A stretch of 47,686 bases of DNA from Hyphochytrium catenoides (taxonomy: Eukaryota > Sar > Hyphochytriomycetes > Hyphochytriales > Hyphochytriaceae), in assembly GCA_900088475.1 (NCBI GenBank), contig FLMG01001570.1, positions 1-47,686 of the forward strand. Direction: 5' to 3'. The position numbers and the translations under genes are program-made. Below are positions 34,660 to 45,669 of the stretch, piece after piece. Each line of letters begins with the position of its first letter. Positions within the stretch are counted from its first letter, which is position 1. The notes beneath the pieces were generated by a model, which saw only the letters and a list, made by a program, of their open reading frames with translations, did no database searches and had not been told where the DNA came from.

Positions 34660-36243
34660 ATGACTGGCAGAGGAGACACTGTGGCTAGTCAACTGACAAA
34701 GAGGCGGCGACCAACAGCATGCCCGTCAGAAAATTCCAGTTGGGCGGTCTTGAGCTATTTTAATGCCAGCTGGGGAAGAGTTGGTGATGACGATTTCTCT
34801 TCCTTAGCACGGAGATAGAATGCACGGCTTGCTAGATTTAGTGAGTGATAGAGCTGCTTGTTCTGGGCAAGATCATGAAGCCAGCAGTAGAATCTACTAA
34901 CTTCGATTGACTCTATGCAGACAGGCCTTTTCAGCTTCGTGGAAGAGGTATCACGAATGCTTTTCTGATTCTCTGGTTCCTGAAATGGCTAAGGAATCAG
35001 CTGTACGTCTACAAAAGAGACCATCTCCCATCTCCCATCCTTTCCGTTGATCGGCCTCTAAAAAGGTGTAGACCAAGTATGACAACCACCACCCTGATGA
35101 GGCCCTAACAAGATATGGCTATTTTACCATTATGATGAGCTTGATGAAGTCCTCCGAAATGGATGGAGATCCGCCACCACCCTTATCACCTGCCTACAGT
35201 ATGGAAAGGCTTAACGAATAGGATGAGCAAGTATTTCTTTGGATGATAGAGATGATAGAGCGAATGCTGAGCGTCAATCCCATCGAAGCCCAAGAGGAGG
35301 GGCCAATTCGTTATCCTAGAGATTCATGCGAGCTGATACCCGAGAAGGATCACTTAGATTGGCGTAACGGAAGAGAACGACGAAAATAGATGGGTCCTAA
35401 AACACGGGTGTTGTAGGAGGAGAAGCCATCACAGGTTGCAGGCCGTAAGGCCGCCATCATCAAAGGCAGTAACCTGATGATGAAGCTCTCTCCAGCGCGG
35501 AAGCTAACGGACTCAAGGCTTGAAGTTAAAGAGCACTAATAGTCCGCACGAAGGCAAGGCTATGATATAGTTAATGATGGCGAAGGTGATGAGGATCATT
35601 GCTCCTAGCTCATGGTTCATGGTGATGTGCAGATCTCTCTCCCTATTGACGATTAGAGTAGGTTGTCCATTAGGGGCGGCAAGAAGGTGTAGAAACGGCC
35701 ATCTTTGGTGAAACTCCCCGAGTACTGCTCCTGGAGGAGATTTGAAGCCGTCCTAAGATACAAAAGGTCACTCGCATTGGCGGTGGCAAGCCCTGCCTTT
35801 CTCAAAAATCAAAACCCAATTTCGGTCTCGAGATGGGCAGTTACCCAGCAGATGGTGGATATGTAAGTATCTGTTGCGGCTGTGAACCAAAGAATGTGGG
35901 GGGGGAAGTTGTGATGAGTTCTAATAAGGACCAAGCCTTTCTAACGATACATCTGATTCGCTTACTATTACCTAGCAAGTACGGTGCTATTTATTACTTT
36001 CACGCAAGGCCTATTATGATGATAGGAATTGGGAGTCTGTGCTCTTGAAATTCTGTCATTCTCAAGGTTTCGGTGTTTCTTTCAATACTTTCAACCAGCA
36101 TAATATATCTCCCGACAACTTTGGGCAAGGGCGTCTGGTGGATAAGACAGGAAGCACAGAGCCGGTCTCCTCGCTAGTCTGTATCTTTCATCGCTTCCTA
36201 CACTTACTGCTGCCATGTTACCATGTTAGGCCTATGTCACAAT
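34660..36243 (+). other. Exon-like open segments, candidate unassigned gene or gene relic
   Basis: Several + strand segments look coding but are not resolved into one model. They are: a frame from ATG 34660 (MTGRGDTVASQL); a strong acceptor at 34920, preceded by CTACTAAC and ending ATGCAG; a frame at 35072-35386 broken by one TAG at 35219; and a clean pair of segments. That pair is 35693-35862 (KRPSLVKLPEYCSWRRFEAV, ending in the donor GTAAGTATC) and a downstream segment starting near 36029 (NWESVLLKFCHSQGFGVSF). The pair joins in phase. The family is not recognised. It may be a real low-similarity gene, a decaying gene or a mobile-element remnant. Confidence 0.3.
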
Positions 36244-36960
36244 AATATAGCTCACAGGATACTCATTCTTCTCCAACCCCTGCCTCATCTTTCCTTTCTT
36301 ACCCAGCCATCATAATTTTCATAGCAGAATAATTGGCCCCAGCAGGATGGCGTGCTGGACCGCCATCTCGCCCCCTCTCGTTCTTGTGTCTTAGACCAGT
36401 AGGTCTCTTCACAAGGCAAAAGAGGATGAGAAGGTGCAGTAGGACAGAATGGACAGGGAAGCCGGCCATCGCAACCCCTTCTGTCACGCCATGAGTTCCA
36501 AGACCCTTTGTCCTAAGCCTGAGTGAGGTGAGAAGACGGAAGCGAAGAAACTAGTTCTACTCTAAACCAAGGAATGAGAAAGAGATGGGAGATGGGCGTT
36601 TGGAAGCTCGATTCCAAAGAGCCCCACTATCCGCTTGGTCAGTTCTTTAGGGCCAAACACTAGAAAGAGTGGTGACCACTGCCCTTTGTCACAACAGACA
36701 ATAGAAGCACAGGCCAGTGCTGTTCATCCTACGACGGTCGACGCACCCCCGCACTAGCCCAAATTGTGAAGGGAAGACAGGAAGGGCCGGTGGCTGGTGA
36801 AAATATCAAGGGAGATTAGTACAGTAACAAACGGCCATGTCCACTTCGAGAGAAAAGGTTGAGACAGAGAGGGGTGACGATGAGAAAGAAGCAAGGGATC
36901 GGGAGCGAGGATAGTTAACTTAGATAAAAGGAACTAATGAGCAAGACAGAGTAAGGGCAT

Positions 36961-37020
36961 GCGAGACAGAGAGCCACACTTGGAGAGACAGAGAGAGAAA
37001 CGGAGAGAACGAAAAAGAGC
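36961..37020. repeat. Purine (GA)-rich tract
   Basis: An imperfect run of GAGA/GACAGA units on the + strand. About 100 bases further on lies a CT tract of opposite composition, so the two could pair as an imperfect hairpin or act as purine/pyrimidine mirror elements. Confidence 0.75.
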
Positions 37021-37120
37021 ACGCCAGAGTGTACAACACCCATCAAAAGTGCTGTTTCAGTGTGAGCCCTGAAGCTCCTCTTTCGTCCCACTCTCCACCC
37101 TTCTCTCCCTCCTCCTTGTG

Positions 37121-37123
37121 GTC

Positions 37124-37154
<31 letters not shown>

Positions 37155-37199
37155 TCTCTCCCTCTCTCTCACTGTCTCTCTCGTTCTCTCTCTCTCTCT
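37121..37199. repeat. CT dinucleotide microsatellite upstream of apyrase gene
   Basis: A nearly pure (CT)n run interrupted by a few G and T bases, ending about 220 bases before the apyrase start codon. CT/GA tracts often sit in core promoters or 5' untranslated regions, and it may do so here. It generates spurious Ser/Leu and Arg/Glu open frames. Confidence 0.9.
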
Positions 37200-37419
37200 T
37201 CTGTCATGCACAATAATAATTGTGGGGCACCATCAGCGCCAGGTGAGATTGCCGCTGCATGCTGTTGTTCGATCGGAGTTATTTTCAGTTTTGTGAAGTC
37301 TTTATCACTAGAGCTTCCAGCTCCGTTCGCACCGCCGTGGTGTCTAAATAGAGATTGCTGCAGCAGATCGGTGATCCGGCTAGGCGGTCACCGTTGCTAG
37401 CGGCTGGTTAGGTTAGACA

Positions 37420-38586
37420 ATGAAGCGCTATCGGGGGAATATGCTGAGGGTTTACGCCCAACGCCATCTTGCCCGGCGGTCGACTCCTCTCTTGTTCTTA
37501 GCGGCCTTCGTGATCTTCTTCTACATATCAGCTCCTAGGACAACCCATAATATGGCGATAGAGGATGTACCTACGCCGCTTAGCTCTAGAACGTTGCACG
37601 CTAGGCTTAGAACTGCCCAAATAGGAGTCCAGGACTGCAGCTCTTTCGAGCGCACGGTGGCTGCCGTCGCTGATCTGGATCGGAAGTCTAAAGTAGAGGG
37701 TACTGCTGGGCGCCTGATGTTCCATAGTTATTTCAAGATAGGGACTTTATCCAGAACCTGCAACAACGGCAATGTCGCCTCTTACAGCTTGCGGTGGGAC
37801 GAGAAGCAAGCCATGTTTTCTCATCAGAATGAAGCTGGTCGAGGCTTCGAACTAAGCGAGCTAGTGAAGTTTAATGACAAGCTCTACACCTTTGACGACC
37901 GTACGGGTATCGTCTATGAGGTTCTTCGAGGAGGTGACGGCAAATATGGTGCGGTTCCTCGCCACATCCTTTCGGAGGGAAATGGTTCTTCGTCTGACAA
38001 GGGCATGAAGATTGAATGGGCCACTGTCAAGGATGGCGAACTCTACGTTGGAAGTACGGGCAAGGACTTCACTGACGACGATGGCTACGTCGTCCACCGA
38101 AAAAACCTATGGATAACGCGTATTGACGTGTGGGGTAATGTTCAGACTGAGGACTGGAGTGAGCGGTATGATAGACTGAAGGAGGCCGTCGGAGTACCCT
38201 TCCCTGGCTACATCGTACATGAGGCCATTGAATGGAGCAGCATCCGGCAGCAATGGGTTATTCTACCTAGACGAGTTAGCTCCGAAGCCTACAACGAGGT
38301 TTATGACGAGTCAAGGGGATCCGACGTACTCATCCTTGCTAATGAAGACTTCACAGAATTTCAAGTGAAGCACATTGGTAAGCTCACCAACACGCGAGGC
38401 TTCTCTACCTTCAAGTTTGTCCCTGATACCAGTGACTCTGTAATCGTGGCGCTTAAGAGCGAAGAAAATGAAGCGCTAGGCACTCAGGCCACATATGCTA
38501 CAATTCTCGACATTGATAGCGGAGTTGAGTATGTTCCTGAGACTCTGATGGATTCACTGAAGTACGAGGGCATTGCCTTCATTTGA
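37420..38586 (+). CDS. CANT1: CANT1-type apyrase (calcium-dependent nucleoside diphosphatase), type II membrane protein
   Basis: An intronless 388-residue protein, close to the usual length of the soluble calcium-activated nucleotidase family. A single hydrophobic anchor near residues 25-40 (PLLFLAAFVIFFYISA) follows a short basic N-terminus, so it should be a Golgi/ER type II protein with a lumenal catalytic domain. Conserved blocks of the five-bladed beta-propeller are visible in order: ELVKFNDKLYTFDDRTGIVY, KIEWATVKDGELYVGSTGK, PGYIVHEAIEWSS, QWVILPRRVSSEAYNEV, RGFSTFKFVPDT and the C-terminal KYEGIAFI. Family enzymes hydrolyse UDP, GDP and UTP to support glycosylation by removing inhibitory UDP. 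The start is the ATG after a TAG-containing leader. The absence of introns contrasts with most neighbours. Confidence 0.95.
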   Translation: MKRYRGNMLRVYAQRHLARRSTPLLFLAAFVIFFYISAPRTTHNMAIEDVPTPLSSRTLHARLRTAQIGVQDCSSFERTVAAVADLDRKSKVEGTAGRLMFHSYFKIGTLSRTCNNGNVASYSLRWDEKQAMFSHQNEAGRGFELSELVKFNDKLYTFDDRTGIVYEVLRGGDGKYGAVPRHILSEGNGSSSDKGMKIEWATVKDGELYVGSTGKDFTDDDGYVVHRKNLWITRIDVWGNVQTEDWSERYDRLKEAVGVPFPGYIVHEAIEWSSIRQQWVILPRRVSSEAYNEVYDESRGSDVLILANEDFTEFQVKHIGKLTNTRGFSTFKFVPDTSDSVIVALKSEENEALGTQATYATILDIDSGVEYVPETLMDSLKYEGIAFI

Positions 38587-39664
38587 AATAGCGAAAGATG
38601 CCATTATTTATTTAACTATGCCTTAATTTATTTAACGGCCGCGCTGAGGGTATGGCACTCTCGGTGGCGGGCCTTCCTTCCCAGATATCTCCTCGTGAAC
38701 CCCCTGCTATGAAATCCATCAGCAGTCACATCAGACAGTACAAAGTGAAAATGCCTTTTGCGACTCCAAAGCTAGCAAACCACGGATAAGCGGACTATTG
38801 GCTGGTTCATGGCGGTCCATTTCAAGGGAAGGGCGGAAGTATGGGCTAGATGTGAACCGGTTCCAACGACATCGAAGTTAGGTACATCAAAGCCACCCAA
38901 CAAATTCGGCAGTGTCATTGAGGGAGAAGCGCCTTGAGCACTATTGGAGGAGACGCCTTAGTGGTCAGAATGTACGGAAGCTGGTTATTTATACGCATTG
39001 GCTGGCAGATGACTAGTGTGAAGTGAAGTCCTGATAAATGAAGGCTCAACGTCTACTAAGCGAAATATGACAAATCTGGCCTTGGCAATCACTAGCCATG
39101 AGAGGCACTCGACAATAAGTTGGCGCTTCCAAACTCTATGAATAAGGGCTTCAGCAACTCAGGCAACATTCACAAATACTTGGGGAAGTTTAGGCTGCCC
39201 AGAAGGTTAAAAAGTATAAAGAATAATGACAAAGTGACATTAGATTATAAAGAAGCATCGCCGTCATCTAGTCGGCAGGACATAGAACAAGGAACCCCAC
39301 ACCGAACTTCAGCACACGGAGAACCAATATGCTGCTCAAAACTTGTCTACAATTTCTGCTAACAAAACTTACACCTGGCCTGAGGAGTCCTGAAGATCGT
39401 ATCCTTCGACGTAGGTTTCCTCGCAGGCTGCTCTAGCAACAGGTTAAAAAATAGCAGGGCGCTGACTATCTCCTTCAACAACCTACATGGCGTAACCTGG
39501 TGTCCGGGCGGCTTGTATAGGGATCACGTATCCACAGAGCAGACCACTGCTGTACTGCTAGACAAAGAAGTGCCCATTTTCAGTGTCTCGGAAGATCTAG
39601 AGCCTCTAACTTTAGCGAGAACTGGATGGGTATAGGAGAAAATCCCAAAACCCCTTGCTATCCT
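38587..39664. other. Intergenic region, no gene seen
   Basis: Just after the apyrase stop is an AT-rich stretch (TTATTTATTTAAC repeated as TAATTTATTTAAC) that may serve in 3' end formation. No recognisable coding sequence follows; a + frame at about 39138-39362 has no family or splice support. Confidence 0.4.
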
Positions 39665-40108
39665 TTACGGTCCCGGTGACAGGTCGGCTTCCAATGCTTC
39701 AAACCATCGCTGAAAGCAGCTCACGTCCTTGTCCTTGCTCTGTACTTGGAAGTCTGGATGCTGCGCATGGAAATCCATTAGATCTGATGTTGAATTGAAA
39801 GGAGCTCCTGGCCTCTGCAGTAGCATCTGATGAGATGCATTCCGTCGTGTCTCTCTTCTTTTCCAAAATTTGTACAGACGAACGTTGTGTCTCTGCTTGT
39901 CCACATTTGAGTCCCCTTGATGTGCCTTTGTGCGGCCGGAAATCCCTAGCCAAGCCCCCTTGTGTAGAGTTTTCTTGGGAGAAGACAGTCCCCGCAGAGC
40001 ACGGCCATGTTTCCATGCGATTCTTCGTCGTCGCCAGCGCCGTCCATCATGCTTTGGGACAGTACGGGCAAAATTTCCTCTTTTCATGGTGTCAAACTCT
40101 AGGAGCAT
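39665..40108 (-). CDS. Possible small basic protein, 147 residues
   Basis: A single open frame from ATG 40108 with an internal ATG at MKRGNF. The N-terminal half is very basic (GRRWRRRRIAWKHGRALRG), and the rest is mixed and ends SCFQRWFEALEADLSPGP. The layout, a basic start followed by polar helical sequence, would suit a small mitochondrial or ribosome-associated protein, but no family is recognised. No introns are evident. An opposite-strand frame of 91 residues overlaps it. I regard this as a plausible but unproven gene. Confidence 0.4.
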   Translation of the reverse strand: MLLEFDTMKRGNFARTVPKHDGRRWRRRRIAWKHGRALRGLSSPKKTLHKGAWLGISGRTKAHQGDSNVDKQRHNVRLYKFWKRRETRRNASHQMLLQRPGAPFNSTSDLMDFHAQHPDFQVQSKDKDVSCFQRWFEALEADLSPGP

Positions 40109-41543
40109 AACAAATGAAGCAGTAGGAGTGATACCTTAATGGTCAGTTCTGGCCGTTTCTCCAGCCGCGATCAGCTAGGTCGTCACTGCTAGCTTTGATG
40201 CTTCCAGCTAACTAGTTCGTGTAAAGGCACAGGTCGTCCTCCGCTGTAGAACGCTGAGCTTCTTCTAGCAATTGACTAACAGCAGCAGCAGAACGCTTGC
40301 CACCGGTGCTCAAGAGAGACAAAGTGCTTATGGCACTGAAAGAGAGATCAAACGAGGAGACAGACTTTGTAGAAAACTCCGATGTACCCGGCGCTGCCCC
40401 ATGTCGCGGTGTCTTCTCAAAGATGAGTCACACACTTCATGAGAAAGGCATTGCCTGCAATGATCAAGTCTGAGGTATAACATTAGGAGTCGGTGGCCGG
40501 GACAGGTTGACTCTACGAGTTACGAGCAACGGGGAAACTGCCGGCCTTTTATCCTCTATGGATTCCTGTCGAACCTCTCATCGAGAAAGCTTCAAAATGA
40601 AAGCTTCCAGCTGAAAGCTTCAAGAAAGAGGCAGTGGCTCAGCGAAATACATCTTGGACGTTTCATACTTTCTACGGAAAGTACCAAACTTTACTTTTCC
40701 CAACCCCATTGACCTTTGAGCTTCGCTTTGGATGTCGCACACACACAGTGTACAACAACAACATCAGTTGAGATAAGGTTGGAGAAGGGGGCGAATCAGC
40801 ACCAGCGTCTCTAGGAACTAACTCCAGGACGTTTCCTTTGTTTTATTATTGTAGAACTTGTACAGTACTACGAGTACCGTTTTACCAGAACGTGACAAAG
40901 ACCGCTAGGTACGTTACCACTAGGACTGCTGAGGGACAGACAATAGAAGAAGAAATAAGGGATAACGCGATAATCTCGGTGCTGGTGGCTGCGGGATGTC
41001 ACTAAAGAACACCAAACAGAGATCAGCCTCTTCTCCTTTGTACTATGATGGAGTATGGATTTCTCTTCTACATGCACGTCGTCAAGGATGGTAGAAGTGT
41101 AATAAACGCATCCACGGTTGGCTGTTTCTCTCTGAAGCAACGATTCAAGATGAGGGAGACAAGCAAGGATTGTTGCTGCCACAAGCCCGCTAGTTTCGTT
41201 TCCCTGCAATATATGCCGCAAGACGACTCTTCTTACCTTTCGCCGCTTTCTTCTCATGCAGTCTTCTTTCTCTTCTCACCATCTAACCTGGTGACAACGA
41301 TACAAAATCAGACTGCCAAAAGAAAAAGATCTTTCACTTGATAATAATTAAAACTAACTATCACCGACACAGCCCTAATTGGAAGAAGAATAGGGCGGAA
41401 GTCATGCTGGGTCAAAGCCCATCAGGTATAGACCCAACAAGGCCCTGCTGTTGGTCGTTATTGGTGTGTCGTCAAAGACGACAGACTTCTACTACTACTG
41501 CTACTGGCTCTGCTATAATAAGAAAAGTAAGTATGAACCTAGC
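40109..41543. other. Intergenic region with short palindromic repeats
   Basis: No gene was recognised. Three copies of GAAAGCTTC occur at an exact 14-base spacing (40585, 40599, 40613), and ACA/AAC triplet runs lie near 40740-40765. Open frames on both strands are short and featureless. Confidence 0.4.
40585..40621. repeat. Three GAAAGCTTC units at 14-base spacing
   Basis: GAAAGCTTC, nearly palindromic around AAGCTT, starts at 40585, 40599 and 40613. A similar GAAAGCTTCGAAGG occurs near 31306. The units could be a protein-binding array or a simple short tandem repeat. Confidence 0.7.
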
Positions 41544-42038
41544 CTACTTTCGTAGGCTTCTCGCCGACCACTGGGCAGGGGCACTAGGGTTGCACAGTGA
41601 AGGTTCCTCTCGTCCTCCCTTCCACTCACACCGGTACAGATATCTTGGTACCGTAAGCCCATCGTGATATACTTTTTCGTACGGGACGCACTTGACGTTT
41701 TTCTTGGTCCACTCGGACGACTCATCATAGCCCCATGGATTGGGGCAGAGCGCTTGCCATGCTCCTTTGCAGTAGTCACCAAGACCCTGGTTGGAAGAGG
41801 TAGTACTGTCACCGCACACATAGCCCGGCTGGGCCATTCCCGGTAGATTGTATATGGGGATCCACTCCGAGTGACAAGGGCTGTCTAATGTTCCACTAAT
41901 TGAGGTCGGGTCGTAGGGCAGTATTTCTTTCTTCTTGGGGTTTTCAACGCATTGAGAAGGCGAAGAGGCCAACACACCTGATGGAGCGGCCAACAGGGCG
42001 GCCGCGCTGAAGGTGGCACAGACGTAGAAAGCCTTCAT
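41544..42038 (-). CDS. Secreted eight-cysteine protein, 164 residues
   Basis: An intronless frame from ATG 42038. The first 23 residues form a clear signal peptide (basic start MKAFYV, hydrophobic core ATFSAAALLAAP, likely cleavage after VLA). The mature part has exactly eight cysteines spread over about 135 residues, in contexts QCVENP, PCHSEW, VCGDS, YCKGAW, LCPNPW, KCVPY, RCEWKG and LCNPS, so four disulfides are likely. It is rich in Trp, Tyr and Pro and ends SARSLRK. It has no membrane anchor. The frame extends upstream only with a GTG start, so the ATG before the signal peptide is preferred. The family is not recognised; it is probably an extracellular, cell-wall or vacuolar protein. Confidence 0.75.
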   Translation of the reverse strand: MKAFYVCATFSAAALLAAPSGVLASSPSQCVENPKKKEILPYDPTSISGTLDSPCHSEWIPIYNLPGMAQPGYVCGDSTTSSNQGLGDYCKGAWQALCPNPWGYDESSEWTKKNVKCVPYEKVYHDGLTVPRYLYRCEWKGGREEPSLCNPSAPAQWSARSLRK

Positions 42039-44635
42039 GGTGTATACACCTACGAAAGTGAGGTACTTGCTAAGAGATTCGTCGAAAGTCGGCTCCCTTT
42101 TCACTGATCACTGCAACACGGAGATGAGGGAAGACAGACACAAAAGGCCCAAGCCTACTTATCGCAAGGCTGATGATTTGTACGGACCTCAGTGGAAGTA
42201 TGGAACTGTGCGATCTTGAGCCCATGCAGCCGTCTCTGTCGTCAGCGGCGAGTGCTAGTAGGACGGAGGCGTTGTTGAGGCAGGACCCAAGAAGCGAAGA
42301 AGTACTGTTCAGTACTTTAATGTTGATCAAAAGAAGGTCGTCGCCTCGGTGCCTGGGCGACGTAAGCGGGAAGCAGCACCTCCACCATCGTGCAGCAGAA
42401 GAAGTAGAACTAGTGTAGACAAGTCGTCGTAAGAGAAATATTCGACCTTCCTTTTGTTCTTTCTGTTTATCTGGTTCCTACGGGCGGGAAAGAGAGAGAA
42501 AGGCAGTAGCCCACAGTACTACTACTACTCACTGTATGTACCTCTACTACCGCTGGATGTACCTCCACTACTACTGTATGTACCTCTACACGTGTCCAAA
42601 GATTAGAACAGCGCGCAGGCCGAGTACCGCCGCTTGTAAGCGTGTTCAGAGTAGGTAGTTCTAATAGTTTCAGGTAGCTTCCATTAATAGGGCAATTTAT
42701 AAAAGGTAATAAAATCCTTGCTCTAAGAAGCATGACCATCCTCGAGGTGTTTCTTCTCTTCTACTACTGGTACAACTATAGAACATTTGGATGTGCGCGG
42801 TATTATCCTGCTTTGTCGCCATACTACTGTCGCAACGGCATGAACAACGTTTTCAGCTTCCTTGTCTCGCTCGCCGCATCGTGGTTAATAACAATATTGC
42901 TCTATTGTTGACAATTAGTGCACAGCTATTGCACATACAAACGGCGCCAAAAATCGTGGTAGAGCAAATCTCTAATAGCTGACTGATAGCCTTTTTTCAT
43001 GCGAGGATCACCAACAATAGAGCTTCCCGTTGATCAATGGTAAGCTCCTCTGAGCCCATCAGTGGAGCTGCGGCAGCCCTATTTACTATTCCTTCTATAT
43101 CATCATCGTCAAAATGCTAAGAGTGAATTTTTGGTGCAGATGAAGCATCTAAGACAAAATGGAGTGGCCATACGTCGTACTGCTGTACAGTACTCCTTCA
43201 AATCAGAAACAGACGCGCGAGCAGCTCAACTCTTCGTTCTGTAGACTTCTTTCTACTGTGGCACATACCTCGATCGTAAACGTAAGGTGGCGACCAGGTG
43301 CCTTATTGGGAAGGCGTTATTGAAGTACAGACGGAGTTTCTGCCAACCGCAACAACCGCTAGTAGGGACACTTGTTTGAACCCAGCATCGTCATGCAGCT
43401 GGTCGAGAAACCGAGGTAGTTGATGGTCCACCGAAGTGAGCCCCACCAAAAGAAAGACGAGTGCCTAAAACTTCTTTCCCCTTCCGATCATTATCTGAGT
43501 TAGATTAAACGTGACGATACTCGCATAATAAATAATATCAGTCCGCATAGCACCCCTGCGCTGCCGTGACTATTTCCATTTACTACTGACTCCTGGCCTG
43601 ACTTTTCTCATTGCCGTTAGCCTTTTCCTGCCTAAGTGATCCGCTTATTAATATCCAGATGGAAGAAAATTATCTAAGAGGACAAAGATCCTCGCCATTC
43701 TGCTTTCCTCTCTCCATTCCGAAGGTAGTAGTAGGGCAACTCATTGTATGACTCCAGATGGAGCGATAGCTGCCTTATTATCTTTCAAATGAGTAACCCT
43801 TGCCCATAATTCTCCACTGACCCTGAATTTGATGCTGTGAACAGGAAGGAAGAAGATCGATCACGAGAGGCGTGTCAAGGGGTACGTCCCAAAGTCCGCT
43901 AGCTAGGCGTACTATTTGCCTGCGCTGCCGGGGAGAGAGGAACAGGTCTGTGCTATCATCTATGGCAAAATTTAGTAGCAGTCTTGTGGTGGTGCGAACC
44001 AATATTATGCTTTTGCTGTTCGTTCAGGATCATATCCATCATGTCATCAGTACCTTAGATCTCATCCTCCCGAGATCCAGCCACAGCCGTTGTGCAACCA
44101 TGGACCAAGGATCAACAAGCAGGACCTAACAAGGAGGAGCAAGCCTCGTCGTGCGCGGATGGAATGATAATAGCAGAATGACAAAGGATTGTTATTGCTC
44201 TTCCTGCATCTTCTTTCCTTGAAGCATCGAAGCACAAGAAAGATGCTAGAAAACTTGCCTCTAACGTGAAATATGTGAATTAACCACCACGGTTTTGAAG
44301 AGTGGTGAGTTTATTTGACTACTCAGGGCTCATTGGGTCAAGGGGTACAGTACTGTAGATTACCAGGCCACATTGACAGTATCATTAATTCTTAATTTGC
44401 AGTCTTTGACAATTCTTTACGCGGAGAGTTATGTAAATTTACCACGGCTATTTGGAGTTGTCGTCGCTTGTTCTTCTTGTGACGAGACTTCCGTTGTACC
44501 GTCCTGCAACTGCAGATAGAGACGCCATAACATAGAGATCTCAGAGCGAAAGAGACCGAGCCTCACTCACATCAGAGCTGTGAGCCCAGACATCGAGAGA
44601 AGTGTCAGAGACTCTGTATTGGCCCGGCAGGAGCT
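42039..44635. other. 2.6-kb intergenic region, no gene seen
   Basis: It contains a three-copy 21-base repeat (42533-42595) and otherwise unremarkable sequence. Open frames are short and show no family likeness. The right end, rich in GAGA-type sequence near 44540-44610, should hold the Rab2 promoter and 5' untranslated region. Confidence 0.4.
42533..42595. repeat. Three-copy 21-base tandem repeat
   Basis: Units begin at 42533 (TGTATGTACCTCTACTACCGC), 42554 (TGGATGTACCTCCACTACTAC) and 42575 (TGTATGTACCTCTACACGTG). The period is exactly 21 bases with a few substitutions, and CTA triplets flank the array. Confidence 0.85.

Positions 44636-45669
<1,034 letters not shown>

Larger units (their letters stand above)
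33299..37419. other. 4-kb region without a firm gene
   Basis: The longest gene-poor stretch in the window. It holds short ATC/ATG triplet runs (for example near 33996-34010 and 34170-34220), a cluster of exon-like + strand segments at about 34660-36243, a purine-rich tract (36961-37020) and a CT microsatellite (37121-37199) just upstream of the apyrase gene. I found no recognisable family. Confidence 0.4.

Noticed and set aside
36915-37400. Arg/Glu-rich (-) and Ser/Leu-rich (+) open frames
   Set aside because: They result from the GA and CT repeat tracts and lack family likeness.
39835-40110. 91-residue + frame opposite the basic protein gene
   Set aside because: It is the antisense of a somewhat better minus-strand candidate and shows no features of its own.
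42467-42739. Minus-strand frame with VEVH repeats as a gene
   Set aside because: It depends on the short tandem repeat and lacks a clear ATG and any family; kept only as a repeat observation.
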